Shown here: positions 1-7,794 of the stretch, one piece after another
Layout: every line of letters starts with the position of its first letter
Numbering within the stretch: position 1 is the first letter of the stretch
Assembly: GCA_012840625.1 (NCBI GenBank)
Contig: DUSB01000040.1
Location: 1 to 20,456 of the forward strand
Length of the DNA: 20,456 nt
Source: Syntrophomonadaceae bacterium
GTDB lineage: Bacteria > Bacillota > Syntrophomonadia > Syntrophomonadales > Syntrophomonadaceae
Direction of reading: 5' to 3'
Program-made: the position numbers and the translations under genes
Notes under the pieces: generated by a model
Seen by the model: only the letters and a program-made list of their open reading frames with translations
Told to the model about the DNA's origin: nothing
Databases searched by the model: none

Positions 1-163
1 CTTTAACACACATCCATCCTTCAGGTACCAGGATGTGTCCTATAATCGGTTCATATAATCTATATATAAACTTTCCCGTTGATTACGTCAATGATTCAAG
101 CCGGAGGAAAGCTCCCCTCCCCTCCGCCCTTATTAGATTTTACAGTACTATAGTCCCGAAGAC
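1..163. other. Non-coding AT-rich stretch with two hairpins
   Basis: No convincing gene is seen here. An 8-bp inverted repeat pairs 8-15 with 31-38, and a direct repeat inside it allows an alternative pairing. A 6-bp GC-rich inverted repeat pairs 102-107 with 121-126. TATAAT occurs at 41-46 and 54-59, but neither has a convincing -35 box. The stretch may be the regulatory or 3' region of a gene outside the window; this is inference. Confidence 0.4.
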
Positions 164-204
164 AAAAAAAGTCCGATCTCCATTCTGGAAATCGGACTTT
201 TTTT
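164..204. terminator. Bidirectional intrinsic terminator
   Basis: A run of seven A (164-170) and a run of seven T (198-204) flank a stem formed by GTCCGAT (171-177) and ATCGGAC (191-197). An inner TCCA/TGGA pairing closes on a 3-base loop. Both strands therefore read hairpin then T-run. It most likely ends the minus-strand 97-residue gene, whose stop lies 76 bases away, and could also end a plus-strand transcript entering from outside. Confidence 0.8.
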
Positions 205-280
205 AGCCTCTCTTAATACTTATGCTATAAGTTATGATGCCCGGGGATCAATAAGGCCTGCTTTAAAATATATCCCCGCC

Positions 281-574
281 TCAGGCAATATGGCGCTTTT
301 TGCTTTCTTTGGTTTCCTGATCCGGATCCCATAAGCCGCCTGACTCATAGAATTTAGCCAGTTGACAATTAAGTTCGTATTTTTCTTCTTCCGTCATAGT
401 TGTTCTAACCTTGTCTTTCTTATGCTCATTTAAGCTATACGTTTTGACCTCATTTTTCTGCGTTTCCTGGCTGCCTTCATCCTCTTCGTCACCCAGCCAC
501 AGACCGCCTGATTCATAAAAGCGAGCTAATTGACAGTTTAGTTCAAATTTCCAATCTTCTATTTTTTTTGTCAT
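281..574 (-). CDS. Hypothetical 97-residue two-repeat protein (ELNCQLA-FYESGGLW repeats)
   Basis: I do not recognise this family. The protein is soluble-looking, acidic and lysine-rich, with no signal peptide or membrane segment. Residues 10-26 and 66-82 are near-identical copies of a 17-residue motif, (F/Y)ELNCQLA(R/K)FYESGGLW, spaced 56 residues apart. Each copy has one Cys (14 and 70) and one C-terminal Trp, and each is preceded by a charged segment starting with Met-Thr. Between the copies, seven of 17 codons differ silently and only two change the residue, both conservatively (F/Y, R/K). That pattern indicates selection on the protein. The ATG at 574 has a strong AAAGGAGG site. Two Spo0A-box octamers and a plausible promoter lie upstream and a terminator downstream, so it looks monocistronic. 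A sporulation- or stationary-phase role is inference only. Confidence 0.75.
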   Translation of the reverse strand: MTKKIEDWKFELNCQLARFYESGGLWLGDEEDEGSQETQKNEVKTYSLNEHKKDKVRTTMTEEEKYELNCQLAKFYESGGLWDPDQETKESKKRHIA

Positions 575-614
575 AACCAGGCCCTCCTTTTAGCTTTTAC
601 CACCGCATACTTTC

Positions 615-622
615 TTCGACAA
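615..622 (-). promoter_or_regulatory. Putative Spo0A box (0A box)
   Basis: The plus strand reads TTCGACAA, so the minus strand reads TTGTCGAA, an exact match to the known Spo0A-binding octamer. It lies 41 bases upstream of the 97-residue gene's start codon and downstream of the proposed promoter. Function is inferred from sequence identity and from pairing with a second exact copy at 734-741. Confidence 0.5.
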
Positions 623-700
623 AGTGCGACTCCTTCTTTATGCAGGGATATTGTCTTTAAAACTCCATCACTACTAGTTCCGCTCCTCTTTCTTAATTAG

Positions 701-729
701 ATTGTACTTTATTTCACATAAAAATGCAA
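701..729 (-). promoter_or_regulatory. Putative sigma-A-like promoter of the 97-residue gene
   Basis: The minus strand has -35 TTGCAT (724-729) and -10 TACAAT (701-706) with 17-base spacing. The -35 is poor and the -10 good, as is common for activator-dependent promoters. A Spo0A octamer lies four bases upstream of the -35. The predicted leader is about 120 bases. Confidence 0.45.
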
Positions 730-733
730 CATA

Positions 734-741
734 TTGTCGAA
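734..741 (+). promoter_or_regulatory. Putative Spo0A box (0A box)
   Basis: This is an exact TTGTCGAA octamer on the plus strand. It sits immediately upstream of the weak -35 of the proposed minus-strand promoter, a position suited to activation. It is in opposite orientation to the copy at 615-622. Confidence 0.5.
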
Positions 742-958
742 TTTTATTCGTCTTTTTGCGACTTTTTTCCTACCCTGCCCCTGCTTATCCCTACGGTTAA
801 GAATATTTCATTTTGAGGCCAGTACTTTACATAAATAAGATAAAAATTACCCTCCTTTTTTTGTAATATTTAACCATCTGCTCAGGTGCGGTGGTTTCTC
901 CTTTTAGTTATCTGCTTTTTGATTAAGAAACAAACTGGAAAGTCTTTTCCTAGTAGCA

Positions 959-986
959 TTGATTAAACTTTTCAGGGTAATATAAT
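959..986 (+). promoter_or_regulatory. Sigma-A promoter of the acyl-CoA ligase gene
   Basis: -35 TTGATT (959-964) and a perfect -10 TATAAT (981-986) are separated by 16 bases. Transcription would start near 993, giving a leader of about 38 bases before the ATG at 1031. Confidence 0.6.
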
Positions 987-1030
987 ATTTATAGTAGTTG
1001 TAATTTGACAAAACGACGGGAGGCTTTTAA

Positions 1031-2674
1031 ATGGATCGAATATGGTATAAGTTTTACGATGAAGGTGTGCCGCATTCTATTGATTACCCCGGGAAGGCCA
1101 TGCGAGATTATTTCAATGAATGGGCCACAAAAAACCCGGATAAACCCTACATGATCTGGGGAGATCAGCAGTTAAGCTATGGAGAGGCCAATTCTATAGC
1201 CCGCAAGCTAGCCAGCTCCATTATCCAGCTCGGATATCAAAAAGGCGATCGCATCGCCCTCATGACTACCAACCTTCCCGAGTATGTACTTTTGCTTCAG
1301 GCTTGTTTTAAAATCGGCGCCGCTATCGTTCCCACCAACCCCATGTACACCGTTCCCGAATTAACCCATCAATTTAAAGATAGTGAAGCCAGCATCGTTT
1401 TTGCCGAAGATCGTTTTGCACAAAAAGTAGTAGACATCATGAACAATGGCACCACCAGCGTAGAAAAATTGGTGGTGATACCGACTGCTGCAGCTGTACA
1501 GTTCCCTGAAGACAGTAGAATCTTTTGGTATGATGATCTGCTTGACAAAGGAGAGGATCGCGAGCCGGATATTCCCGTAAGCTCTGAAGATCTGGCCATG
1601 CTGCAATATACAGGTGGCACCACCGGAATTTCTAAAGGCTGTATGCTGAGCAACGCCAATCTGGAAGCAATAGCCTGGCAGGATAAAGTATGGTTTGCAC
1701 CAGCATTTAAGGAAGAGGGCACTACTGGAATCCGTGATATGGCCGCCATGCCCCTATATCACATTTACGGGTTTAATACCAGCGTTAATTTAAACATGGT
1801 GGCCGGAGGAACTCTGATTATCGTTAATGATCCCAGCCCCGGCAGCCTGATAAAGAACATTAATGAACATGAACCGAACTTCTTTGCCGCCGTTCCTGCT
1901 ATGATATACGGCTTGAATAATCATCCTGACATTGGCAAATCTAAAATCAGATCCATTAAAGCCATGATCTGTGGTTCCTCTCCCTTGGCGGTAGAAGGAT
2001 TGAATCGTTTTGAAGAATTGTCCGGTGCAGCTATTACCGAAGGATATGGACTATCTGAAACGTCCAACGTTTTAACCTGTACACCCATGTACACCAAACG
2101 GAAAATTGGCAGCGTAGGTATTCCTTGGCCCGATGTTGATATTCGTATTGTGGATCTGGAAGAGGGAACCAAAGATATGCCTCTGGGGGAACCAGGTGAG
2201 CTGATTGCTAAAGGACCGCAGAACATGTCCGCCTACTGGAAAAACCCGGAGGAAACCGCTAACACCATCCGGGATGGCTGGCTGTATACCGGCGACATTG
2301 CCACCATGGATGAAGATGGTTTTATTACCATTGTTGACCGGAAAAAAGATATGATGTTGTGCAGCGGCTTTAACGTATTCTGCCGGGAAATCGACGAAGT
2401 GCTCTATGCCCATCCGAAAATACAGGATGCCTGTACTATCGGTGTCCCGGATCCAAAACGAGGCGAAACACCCAAGGTATTTATTATCGTGAAACCGGGT
2501 GAAACCATGACCGAAGAAGAAGTCATCGCCCACTGCCGCGAAAGCCTGGCTGCTTATAAGGTGCCCAAATATGTGGAATTTATTGATGAACTGCCGCGTA
2601 CTACGGTAGGCAAGCCTATGCGTAATGCGCTGCGTAAAATGGAAAAAGAAAGACGTGAAAAAGCAGGTCAGTAA
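1031..2674 (+). CDS. Long-chain fatty acid-CoA ligase / AMP-dependent acyl-CoA synthetase
   Basis: This 547-residue adenylate-forming enzyme has the full class I layout and the usual family length. It should activate a carboxylic acid to its acyl-CoA via acyl-AMP in the cytoplasm. Visible motifs are the phosphate-binding loop YTGGTTGISKG (193-203), the adenine-site EGYGLSET segment, YTGD (419-422), the hinge region DRKKD, and the catalytic lysine K528 in PRTTVGKPMR near the C-terminus. Two residues are unusual: Ser replaces the common Pro in the loop (ISKG rather than PKG), and the post-hinge segment reads GFNVFCREI where GFNVYPREI is typical. The start has GGGAGG seven bases upstream. Its own promoter and a strong terminator make it monocistronic. 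Medium- or long-chain fatty acid is the likely substrate, but chain length cannot be read from sequence. Confidence 0.92.
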   Translation: MDRIWYKFYDEGVPHSIDYPGKAMRDYFNEWATKNPDKPYMIWGDQQLSYGEANSIARKLASSIIQLGYQKGDRIALMTTNLPEYVLLLQACFKIGAAIVPTNPMYTVPELTHQFKDSEASIVFAEDRFAQKVVDIMNNGTTSVEKLVVIPTAAAVQFPEDSRIFWYDDLLDKGEDREPDIPVSSEDLAMLQYTGGTTGISKGCMLSNANLEAIAWQDKVWFAPAFKEEGTTGIRDMAAMPLYHIYGFNTSVNLNMVAGGTLIIVNDPSPGSLIKNINEHEPNFFAAVPAMIYGLNNHPDIGKSKIRSIKAMICGSSPLAVEGLNRFEELSGAAITEGYGLSETSNVLTCTPMYTKRKIGSVGIPWPDVDIRIVDLEEGTKDMPLGEPGELIAKGPQNMSAYWKNPEETANTIRDGWLYTGDIATMDEDGFITIVDRKKDMMLCSGFNVFCREIDEVLYAHPKIQDACTIGVPDPKRGETPKVFIIVKPGETMTEEEVIAHCRESLAAYKVPKYVEFIDELPRTTVGKPMRNALRKMEKERREKAGQ

Positions 2675-2690
2675 TAACTACCATACTGTG

Positions 2691-2733
2691 GTTCCTGGGT
2701 TAAGGTCTCATCCTTAACTCAGGAACTTTTTTT
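2691..2733 (+). terminator. Intrinsic terminator after acyl-CoA ligase
   Basis: A 15-base arm (2691-2705) pairs with 2712-2726 with one mismatch around a 6-base loop, followed by seven T. It starts 16 bases after the stop codon. Confidence 0.9.
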
Positions 2734-2902
2734 ATCACTTGCCAACAATGGCAGGATAACCCGGCGCTGTATCCCGGCCTTTTTACCTGAATACAGTCTT
2801 TATTTGCCGCCAATGATATGAAAATAAGGATGAAGCGTTATACTTTAAAATGGTATACTGCCATACTAAGGATAAGTAAATTAGGTAAAGGAACAAGATG
2901 CT

Positions 2903-3751
2903 ATGAAAAATCTTATAAAAGCCTTTTTATTATTGACGCTGGGCTCCTTTATGGATGCGGCTGGCTTCTATTTCTGGTTGGCACCCAACGACATTGCTGC
3001 CGGGGGAATTAATGGCCTTTCACTGGCGCTAAATAGTTTCTTTCCCCAGCTTCCTCTCGGTCTATTCATATTGGTTATGAGCATTTTTTTGCTCATTATT
3101 GGTTTTCTGGTTATTGGACCTGTTTTTGGCCTAAAAACAATCTACTGCAGTTTGGCTATTCCCCTTATGATCTGGGGAATGGAACTTTTTTTCCCTTTAC
3201 AGGGGCCGCTGACCGACGATGTCCTGATTCAATTGTTTTTCGGGGTCTTGATCTCCAGCACGGGATTAGCTATCCTTTTTAATCAGAATGCCTCCAGCGG
3301 TGGTACCGACATCCTGGCACGTATCCTGAATAAGTTTTATCATATTGAGATGGGGAAAAGCCTGCTAATAATAGATTTCGGAATTACCCTTTTTGCCGCT
3401 TATACTTTCGGCATCCAAAAAGGCTTATATGCCCTGCTGGGCGTAATTCTGTACGGTTATACCATTGATTATGTAATCGAAGGTATGAACGTAAAAAAAT
3501 ATCTAACTATAATTACCGATCAAAGCGAGGCGGTAAAAAACTTCATCGTTCAGGAGCTGGGACGGGGAGCGACGATTTATACCGCCCGGGGTGCTTATAC
3601 TGATGAAAATCGCGAAGTGCTGGTTACCATTGTTAACCGCCGTGAATTCATCCGCCTGCGGCAGTATATCCAAAGGCTGGACCGAAATGCCTTTATCACC
3701 ATACAAAATGTACATGAAGTACTAGGAGAAGGATTCGAAATACCTGACTAA
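2903..3751 (+). CDS. YitT family membrane protein (DUF161 / DUF2179)
   Basis: This 282-residue protein matches the YitT family in length and layout. About five to six hydrophobic segments fill residues 1-190, including the family-like N-terminal stretch with FWLAPNDIAAGGINGLSL and the NASSGGTDILARI loop. A soluble C-terminal DUF2179 domain (about 200-282) carries GRGATIYTARGAYT and the conserved NREVL. It sits in the cytoplasmic membrane; the transported substrate, if any, is not established for the family. The ATG has AAAGGA ten bases upstream. The next gene starts 26 bases after its stop, so the two probably share a transcript. No convincing promoter was identified in 2734-2902. Confidence 0.88.
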   Translation: MKNLIKAFLLLTLGSFMDAAGFYFWLAPNDIAAGGINGLSLALNSFFPQLPLGLFILVMSIFLLIIGFLVIGPVFGLKTIYCSLAIPLMIWGMELFFPLQGPLTDDVLIQLFFGVLISSTGLAILFNQNASSGGTDILARILNKFYHIEMGKSLLIIDFGITLFAAYTFGIQKGLYALLGVILYGYTIDYVIEGMNVKKYLTIITDQSEAVKNFIVQELGRGATIYTARGAYTDENREVLVTIVNRREFIRLRQYIQRLDRNAFITIQNVHEVLGEGFEIPD

Positions 3752-3777
3752 CGCAAACAACATTGGGAGGATCTACT

Positions 3778-4626
3778 ATGAGTTATTATGGAGATTATCA
3801 CACTCACACCAACTATTCAGGCGATGGTAAATCAAGTATGGAACAAATGCTGCGTCAAGCTCTTAGCCTGGGTTTAAAAGAACTGGCTTTCACTGACCAT
3901 GTTGATTATGACTATGCTGATCCAGCGTTTGAAAAAATCGACTTTGATAAATACTATCATCATCTTCAGGCTCTACAGGAAACCTGCTATCAGCGCCTGC
4001 AGCTGGTATTTGGAGTAGAAATCGGCTATCAGCCACATGTGCATAATAAAATTGAACAGCTCTTACAGCATTATCCTTTTGACTTCGTCATCTGTTCCAT
4101 GCATATGGCCGATCAGCTGGACTTTTATACCGGAGATTTTTTCCTAGGCAAAGGGCAGCAGCAGGCTTACCTGCGTTACTTTGAAAACATACTGCAATGT
4201 GTAAACCGTTTCCATAATTACGATGTTTTTGGGCATCTGGATTTTATTATCCGTTATGGGGGCTATGAGGACAAAGTTTTATCTTACCTGGACTATTCAG
4301 ATATTATTGATACCATCTTGATCAACATTATCCACAATGGCCACGGCATAGAGATCAACACCTCCGGCTACCGCTATGGCCTCCAGCAGTTCCACCCCCA
4401 GGCAGATATCTTAAAACGATACCGGGAGTTGGGCGGAGAGCTTATTACCATTGGTTCCGATGCCCATTATTATGCTGATATCTGCTCGCATTTCGACCTA
4501 GCTTATGAGCATATGAATAAGCTGGGTTGGCGCTATTTTACGATCTATAAAAACAGAAAACCCCGGCAGCTACCACTGCACAAACTAAAATATGCTTCTC
4601 CTGAAGAATACAGGGATAGAGCTTGA
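3778..4626 (+). CDS. PHP-domain histidinol-phosphatase family protein
   Basis: This 282-residue PHP-fold metal-dependent phosphoesterase resembles the HisJ/HisK group, which hydrolyses L-histidinol phosphate in histidine synthesis. Metal-binding motifs are in order: DYHTHTNYSGDG (H8, H10), FTDHVDY, GVEIGY, SMHM, GHLDF and GSDAHY. The start is set at the ATG at 3778, because GGGAGG (3765-3770) lies seven bases before it. A TTG at 3763 in the same frame would overlap that site and is unlikely. It follows the YitT gene by 26 bases, and its stop is 15 bases from the stop of the convergent cyclic-di-GMP gene. No other his gene is visible, so a different phosphoester substrate is possible. Confidence 0.85.
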   Translation: MSYYGDYHTHTNYSGDGKSSMEQMLRQALSLGLKELAFTDHVDYDYADPAFEKIDFDKYYHHLQALQETCYQRLQLVFGVEIGYQPHVHNKIEQLLQHYPFDFVICSMHMADQLDFYTGDFFLGKGQQQAYLRYFENILQCVNRFHNYDVFGHLDFIIRYGGYEDKVLSYLDYSDIIDTILINIIHNGHGIEINTSGYRYGLQQFHPQADILKRYRELGGELITIGSDAHYYADICSHFDLAYEHMNKLGWRYFTIYKNRKPRQLPLHKLKYASPEEYRDRA

Positions 4627-4641
4627 TTTCATGACAGGGGA

Positions 4642-7623
4642 TCACTGATAGGAGGGCTCATCAGAACCCTGCCCCTGCAGCTGCATCCATTCTACAAAGG
4701 TTCGGGCTAAAGCAGGATTAAACTGCGTTCCTGCATGGCGGCTTATTTCCTCCAGTGCCTCTTCTTGGCTGATGGCCTTTTTATATACCCGATCATGGGT
4801 CATCACATCATAGGCATCTACAATAGCCAGGATCTGAGACAGCATAGGAATCTCTTCTCCCTGCAGCCCTTTAGGATAACCCTTTCCGTCCCAGCGCTCA
4901 TGATGACACAGAATCTCTTCCGCAATAAAAGAAAGCTCATAAGAGGTATGGGCGATGCGGAAGCCTATCTCAGGATGGGTTTGTATGATGGCCATCTCTT
5001 CTGTGCTAAGCGGACCCGGCTTCATAAGAATATCGTCCGGGATAGCTATTTTTCCAATATCATGCAGCCGTGCCAGAATCGTCAGGCGGCCTATTTCAAA
5101 ATCAGGCAGGTTTATAAAGCGGCCAAAGTCAACACACAGATGATGCATGCGCTCAGCATGATCCTTGGTTTCCATGGTACGTTCATGCAGAGTTGCTTCT
5201 AATGAAGAAAGGATAGCACTGCGCACACTCTTGCTATCCAGCAGCTTATTGCGATACATTTTCCCTTCGGCGTCACTCAAGATGTGATCTATATCTATAT
5301 CTGAATCACGTTTCGTAGCCGTTCCCAGCGCAATGCTTGGTTGTATGGGCTCCGAGGCATATTCTTTGCACTTTTGTTTAATCTGTTCACAGTATGCCTG
5401 CGCCACTTTTTCATCTGTTTCGGGCAGCAGCACCATAAACTCATCTCCACCACAGCGAGCAATGACCCTATCGAGCCCGCATACCTCCTGTAACAACCTG
5501 GCAATGGTGATTAATATAAGATCTCCCTGCTGGTGTCCAAAGGCATCATTAACCAGCTTGAGACCATTTACATCCCCAACAATAATACTTAAAGGGTATT
5601 TCTTAGCTTGATCCATTTTGCATAGCTCTTTCTCAAAATGACGTCGATTATAAACACCGGTTAACGAATCATGGCTGCTCAAATACAGCCTCTCATCCTC
5701 CGTCCTTTTATGTTCAGTAATATCGAAAAACACCGTAGCAAAATAGCCTTTTTCAATGGAAAAAGCAGCGATAGACAGCCACCTGTCCATGTACTTTGAA
5801 TAAGCTTCAAACTTCAGGCGACTTTCTTCCAGCGCCATCCGACCAAAAAGACCAATCCAATCGATGCTATCATGTTCAATGCCCGGAAGAACCTCGGTAA
5901 AACGATGACCCAGTACTTCATTGCGTTTCAGTCCCAAAATCTCCTCAAAGGCTTTGTTAATATCCAGAAACTCAAAATCAATCAGTCTACCCTCTTCATT
6001 GTTTATGATACGGTGATACGCAAAACCATCCAGCATATTAGCAAAAAGAGTACGGATCCGTTTTTCATTTTGTATCAGGCTTGCTTCCATCTGAACACGT
6101 TCGGTGACATCGCGGGCTGAAACCAGTATAGTTGGTTCGCTATTTATCTCCAGCTTACTACCAATAAACTCCAGATGCTTTATGCTGTCATCTTTACATA
6201 TAATTCTAGCTACGTAGGGCTGCTGGGGTAAATCGGTCAATCGCTTCCTGCTCTCTCGCTGCGCTCTCCTCAGATCCCCGGGGTGGAAAAGGGTCCAGAT
6301 ACTCATCTTTTCCAGCTCCTCCCGGGAAAAGCCGGTGATTTCCATGGTTTTGGAGTTAAAGAAGATAAAGTGCTCGTTCTGGTAAATGCAAATGGCATCA
6401 TAACTATTCTCTACCACCGCCCTGTATTTGGCCTCACTGAGGCGCAGCTCATCAGCAGCATATCTGGCCGCAGTCACATCAGCAATGGCAACCATTATTG
6501 TACCATCATCCAGCACAGAAGCCCGAAACTCCAGATACTTGATCCGACCATCTTTGCATAATACTCTTAATACATTAGATTGATAGGGATTACTTATCAG
6601 CTGAGGCCATATCCTGGCTGCCTGCAGCAAATCCCCTTCCCGGGGAAAGGCATTTTGGTTAAAAGCATCCAGCGTCGGAATATCGTCGTGAACGTAGCCG
6701 GTAATTTGGGTAAACATAGGGTTTACCTGCTGAATTCGCCCATAGTGATCCATTATCACCAGGCCATAAGGGGCATGTTTGAGCAAAATTTTCATTTTAT
6801 TCTGTTCGGCCCGTAATTGATCTTCCATGCGGCGTCGTTCATCAATATCCATGGCCGATCCTACCACCCGAATGGCCCGACCTGTTTCCGTCCATAAGGC
6901 CTGTCCACGAGCCAGAATCCACCTATAAGTGCCATCTTTATTTCTGATTCGGTACTCCGCCTTATAAATGGGAGCTTTTTTGCGAAAATGAGCAAAAAGA
7001 GCCTGGCGAATCAAATCTATATCGTCCGGATGACACAGGGCAATAAAATCATCAATATGCGCTGGTATTTCCGCCGGAGAATAGCCGGTAAAATCTCCCA
7101 GGCGGTCAGAAATAAATATTTCCCCGCTATCAAGATTCCAATCCCATATCACATCATTGCTGCCCTGTACCGCTAACTGCCAGCGAGTTTCACTCTGTAC
7201 TAACGCTTCCCTGGTCTTTTCCCGCTGCGAGATATCACGAACAATGCTAATAATATGCTCCTGATGGTCTGAGACCACCCATTTAGCACTAACCTCCACC
7301 GGAAAAGAAGATCCATCTTTACGTTTATGCCGGGTCTGGTAAACTATACCCTCTGGAACTGCCTTAATCATAGCTTCGATGCTTACTTGTAAACCAGGCC
7401 AATCCCGTATATCACGTATGTTCTTATTTATTATCTCTTCAGAACTATATCCATATGTATCCACAGCTCGTTGATTGGCTGCGATAATCGTCCCATCCAT
7501 TTCTGTAAGCAGAATAATATCGCGGGCATGATCCATAATCAAGCGGTCATTGGCTATGCTATTATACATTTTCCCTCCCGGCCCCCCTGAGGTGCAAACA
7601 GCCCTGAAATATCTCCTGACCAT
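4642..7623 (-). CDS. Multi-PAS GGDEF / HD-GYP bifunctional cyclic-di-GMP enzyme
   Basis: This is a 993-residue cytoplasmic sensor enzyme. Five PAS-type domains occupy roughly 25-135, 145-263, 273-385, 396-510 and 520-640, several ending in the DIT/DVT-E-R linker that follows PAS domains. Next is a diguanylate cyclase domain (about 645-800) with an intact GGDEF at 725-729. The C-terminal HD-GYP phosphodiesterase domain (about 805-980) has HD at 854-855 and GYP at 915-917. Both catalytic signatures are intact, so it may both make and break cyclic-di-GMP under PAS control. The RxxD feedback site expected just before GGDEF reads GLDR, so product inhibition is probably absent. No membrane segments are seen. 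Start is uncertain: ATG 7623 has AGGAAGG ten bases upstream, while ATG 7569 (975 residues) has GGGAGGG very close and removes an atypical 18-residue leader. Confidence 0.92.
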   Translation of the reverse strand: MVRRYFRAVCTSGGPGGKMYNSIANDRLIMDHARDIILLTEMDGTIIAANQRAVDTYGYSSEEIINKNIRDIRDWPGLQVSIEAMIKAVPEGIVYQTRHKRKDGSSFPVEVSAKWVVSDHQEHIISIVRDISQREKTREALVQSETRWQLAVQGSNDVIWDWNLDSGEIFISDRLGDFTGYSPAEIPAHIDDFIALCHPDDIDLIRQALFAHFRKKAPIYKAEYRIRNKDGTYRWILARGQALWTETGRAIRVVGSAMDIDERRRMEDQLRAEQNKMKILLKHAPYGLVIMDHYGRIQQVNPMFTQITGYVHDDIPTLDAFNQNAFPREGDLLQAARIWPQLISNPYQSNVLRVLCKDGRIKYLEFRASVLDDGTIMVAIADVTAARYAADELRLSEAKYRAVVENSYDAICIYQNEHFIFFNSKTMEITGFSREELEKMSIWTLFHPGDLRRAQRESRKRLTDLPQQPYVARIICKDDSIKHLEFIGSKLEINSEPTILVSARDVTERVQMEASLIQNEKRIRTLFANMLDGFAYHRIINNEEGRLIDFEFLDINKAFEEILGLKRNEVLGHRFTEVLPGIEHDSIDWIGLFGRMALEESRLKFEAYSKYMDRWLSIAAFSIEKGYFATVFFDITEHKRTEDERLYLSSHDSLTGVYNRRHFEKELCKMDQAKKYPLSIIVGDVNGLKLVNDAFGHQQGDLILITIARLLQEVCGLDRVIARCGGDEFMVLLPETDEKVAQAYCEQIKQKCKEYASEPIQPSIALGTATKRDSDIDIDHILSDAEGKMYRNKLLDSKSVRSAILSSLEATLHERTMETKDHAERMHHLCVDFGRFINLPDFEIGRLTILARLHDIGKIAIPDDILMKPGPLSTEEMAIIQTHPEIGFRIAHTSYELSFIAEEILCHHERWDGKGYPKGLQGEEIPMLSQILAIVDAYDVMTHDRVYKKAISQEEALEEISRHAGTQFNPALARTFVEWMQLQGQGSDEPSYQ

Positions 7624-7755
7624 TCTGGTACTGCCTTCCTAGTTCGGCATAGTTCTTTCATTGTCCTGCCTTGTAACTGACTGTTTTGGGGCAATAGTCC
7701 CAAGCTTGTCGTTTTTTTACTACCTGGCTGCTTTAATTCCCTTAAAGCAGCTTAT

Positions 7756-7783
7756 AAAAAGGCCATGGAATCATTCCATGGCC
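7756..7783 (-). terminator. Intrinsic terminator after the secreted protease
   Basis: A perfect 10-bp inverted repeat (7761-7770 with 7774-7783, 3-base loop) is followed on the minus strand by five T. It lies 11 bases beyond the protease stop codon. Confidence 0.8.
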
Positions 7784-7794
7784 TGATACCCTCT

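Larger units (their letters stand above)
575..1030. other. 456-base divergent intergenic region
   Basis: This separates the minus-strand 97-residue gene from the plus-strand acyl-CoA ligase. It holds promoters for both, two Spo0A-box octamers, and an AT-rich central part (about 775-950) in which I see no supported gene. A 30-codon plus-strand frame starting at 724 lacks a ribosome binding site. Confidence 0.6.

Noticed and set aside
724..816. 30-codon plus-strand frame in the divergent intergenic region
   Set aside because: It has no ribosome binding site and overlaps the proposed minus-strand promoter and Spo0A box.
2818..3012. 64-codon plus-strand frame overlapping the start of the YitT gene
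   Set aside because: It has no ribosome binding site and overlaps the well-supported YitT start in another frame.
4635..4671. Nested inverted repeat at the convergent gene ends (CAGGG/CCCTG around CTGAT/ATCAG)
   Set aside because: No T-run follows on either strand, and most of it is inside the coding region of the cyclic-di-GMP enzyme, so a terminator cannot be claimed.
7624..7755. Possible cyclic-di-GMP riboswitch upstream of the GGDEF/HD-GYP gene
   Set aside because: Only a short hairpin around GGGACTATTGCCCC is visible; the conserved bases of known cyclic-di-GMP riboswitches were not found.
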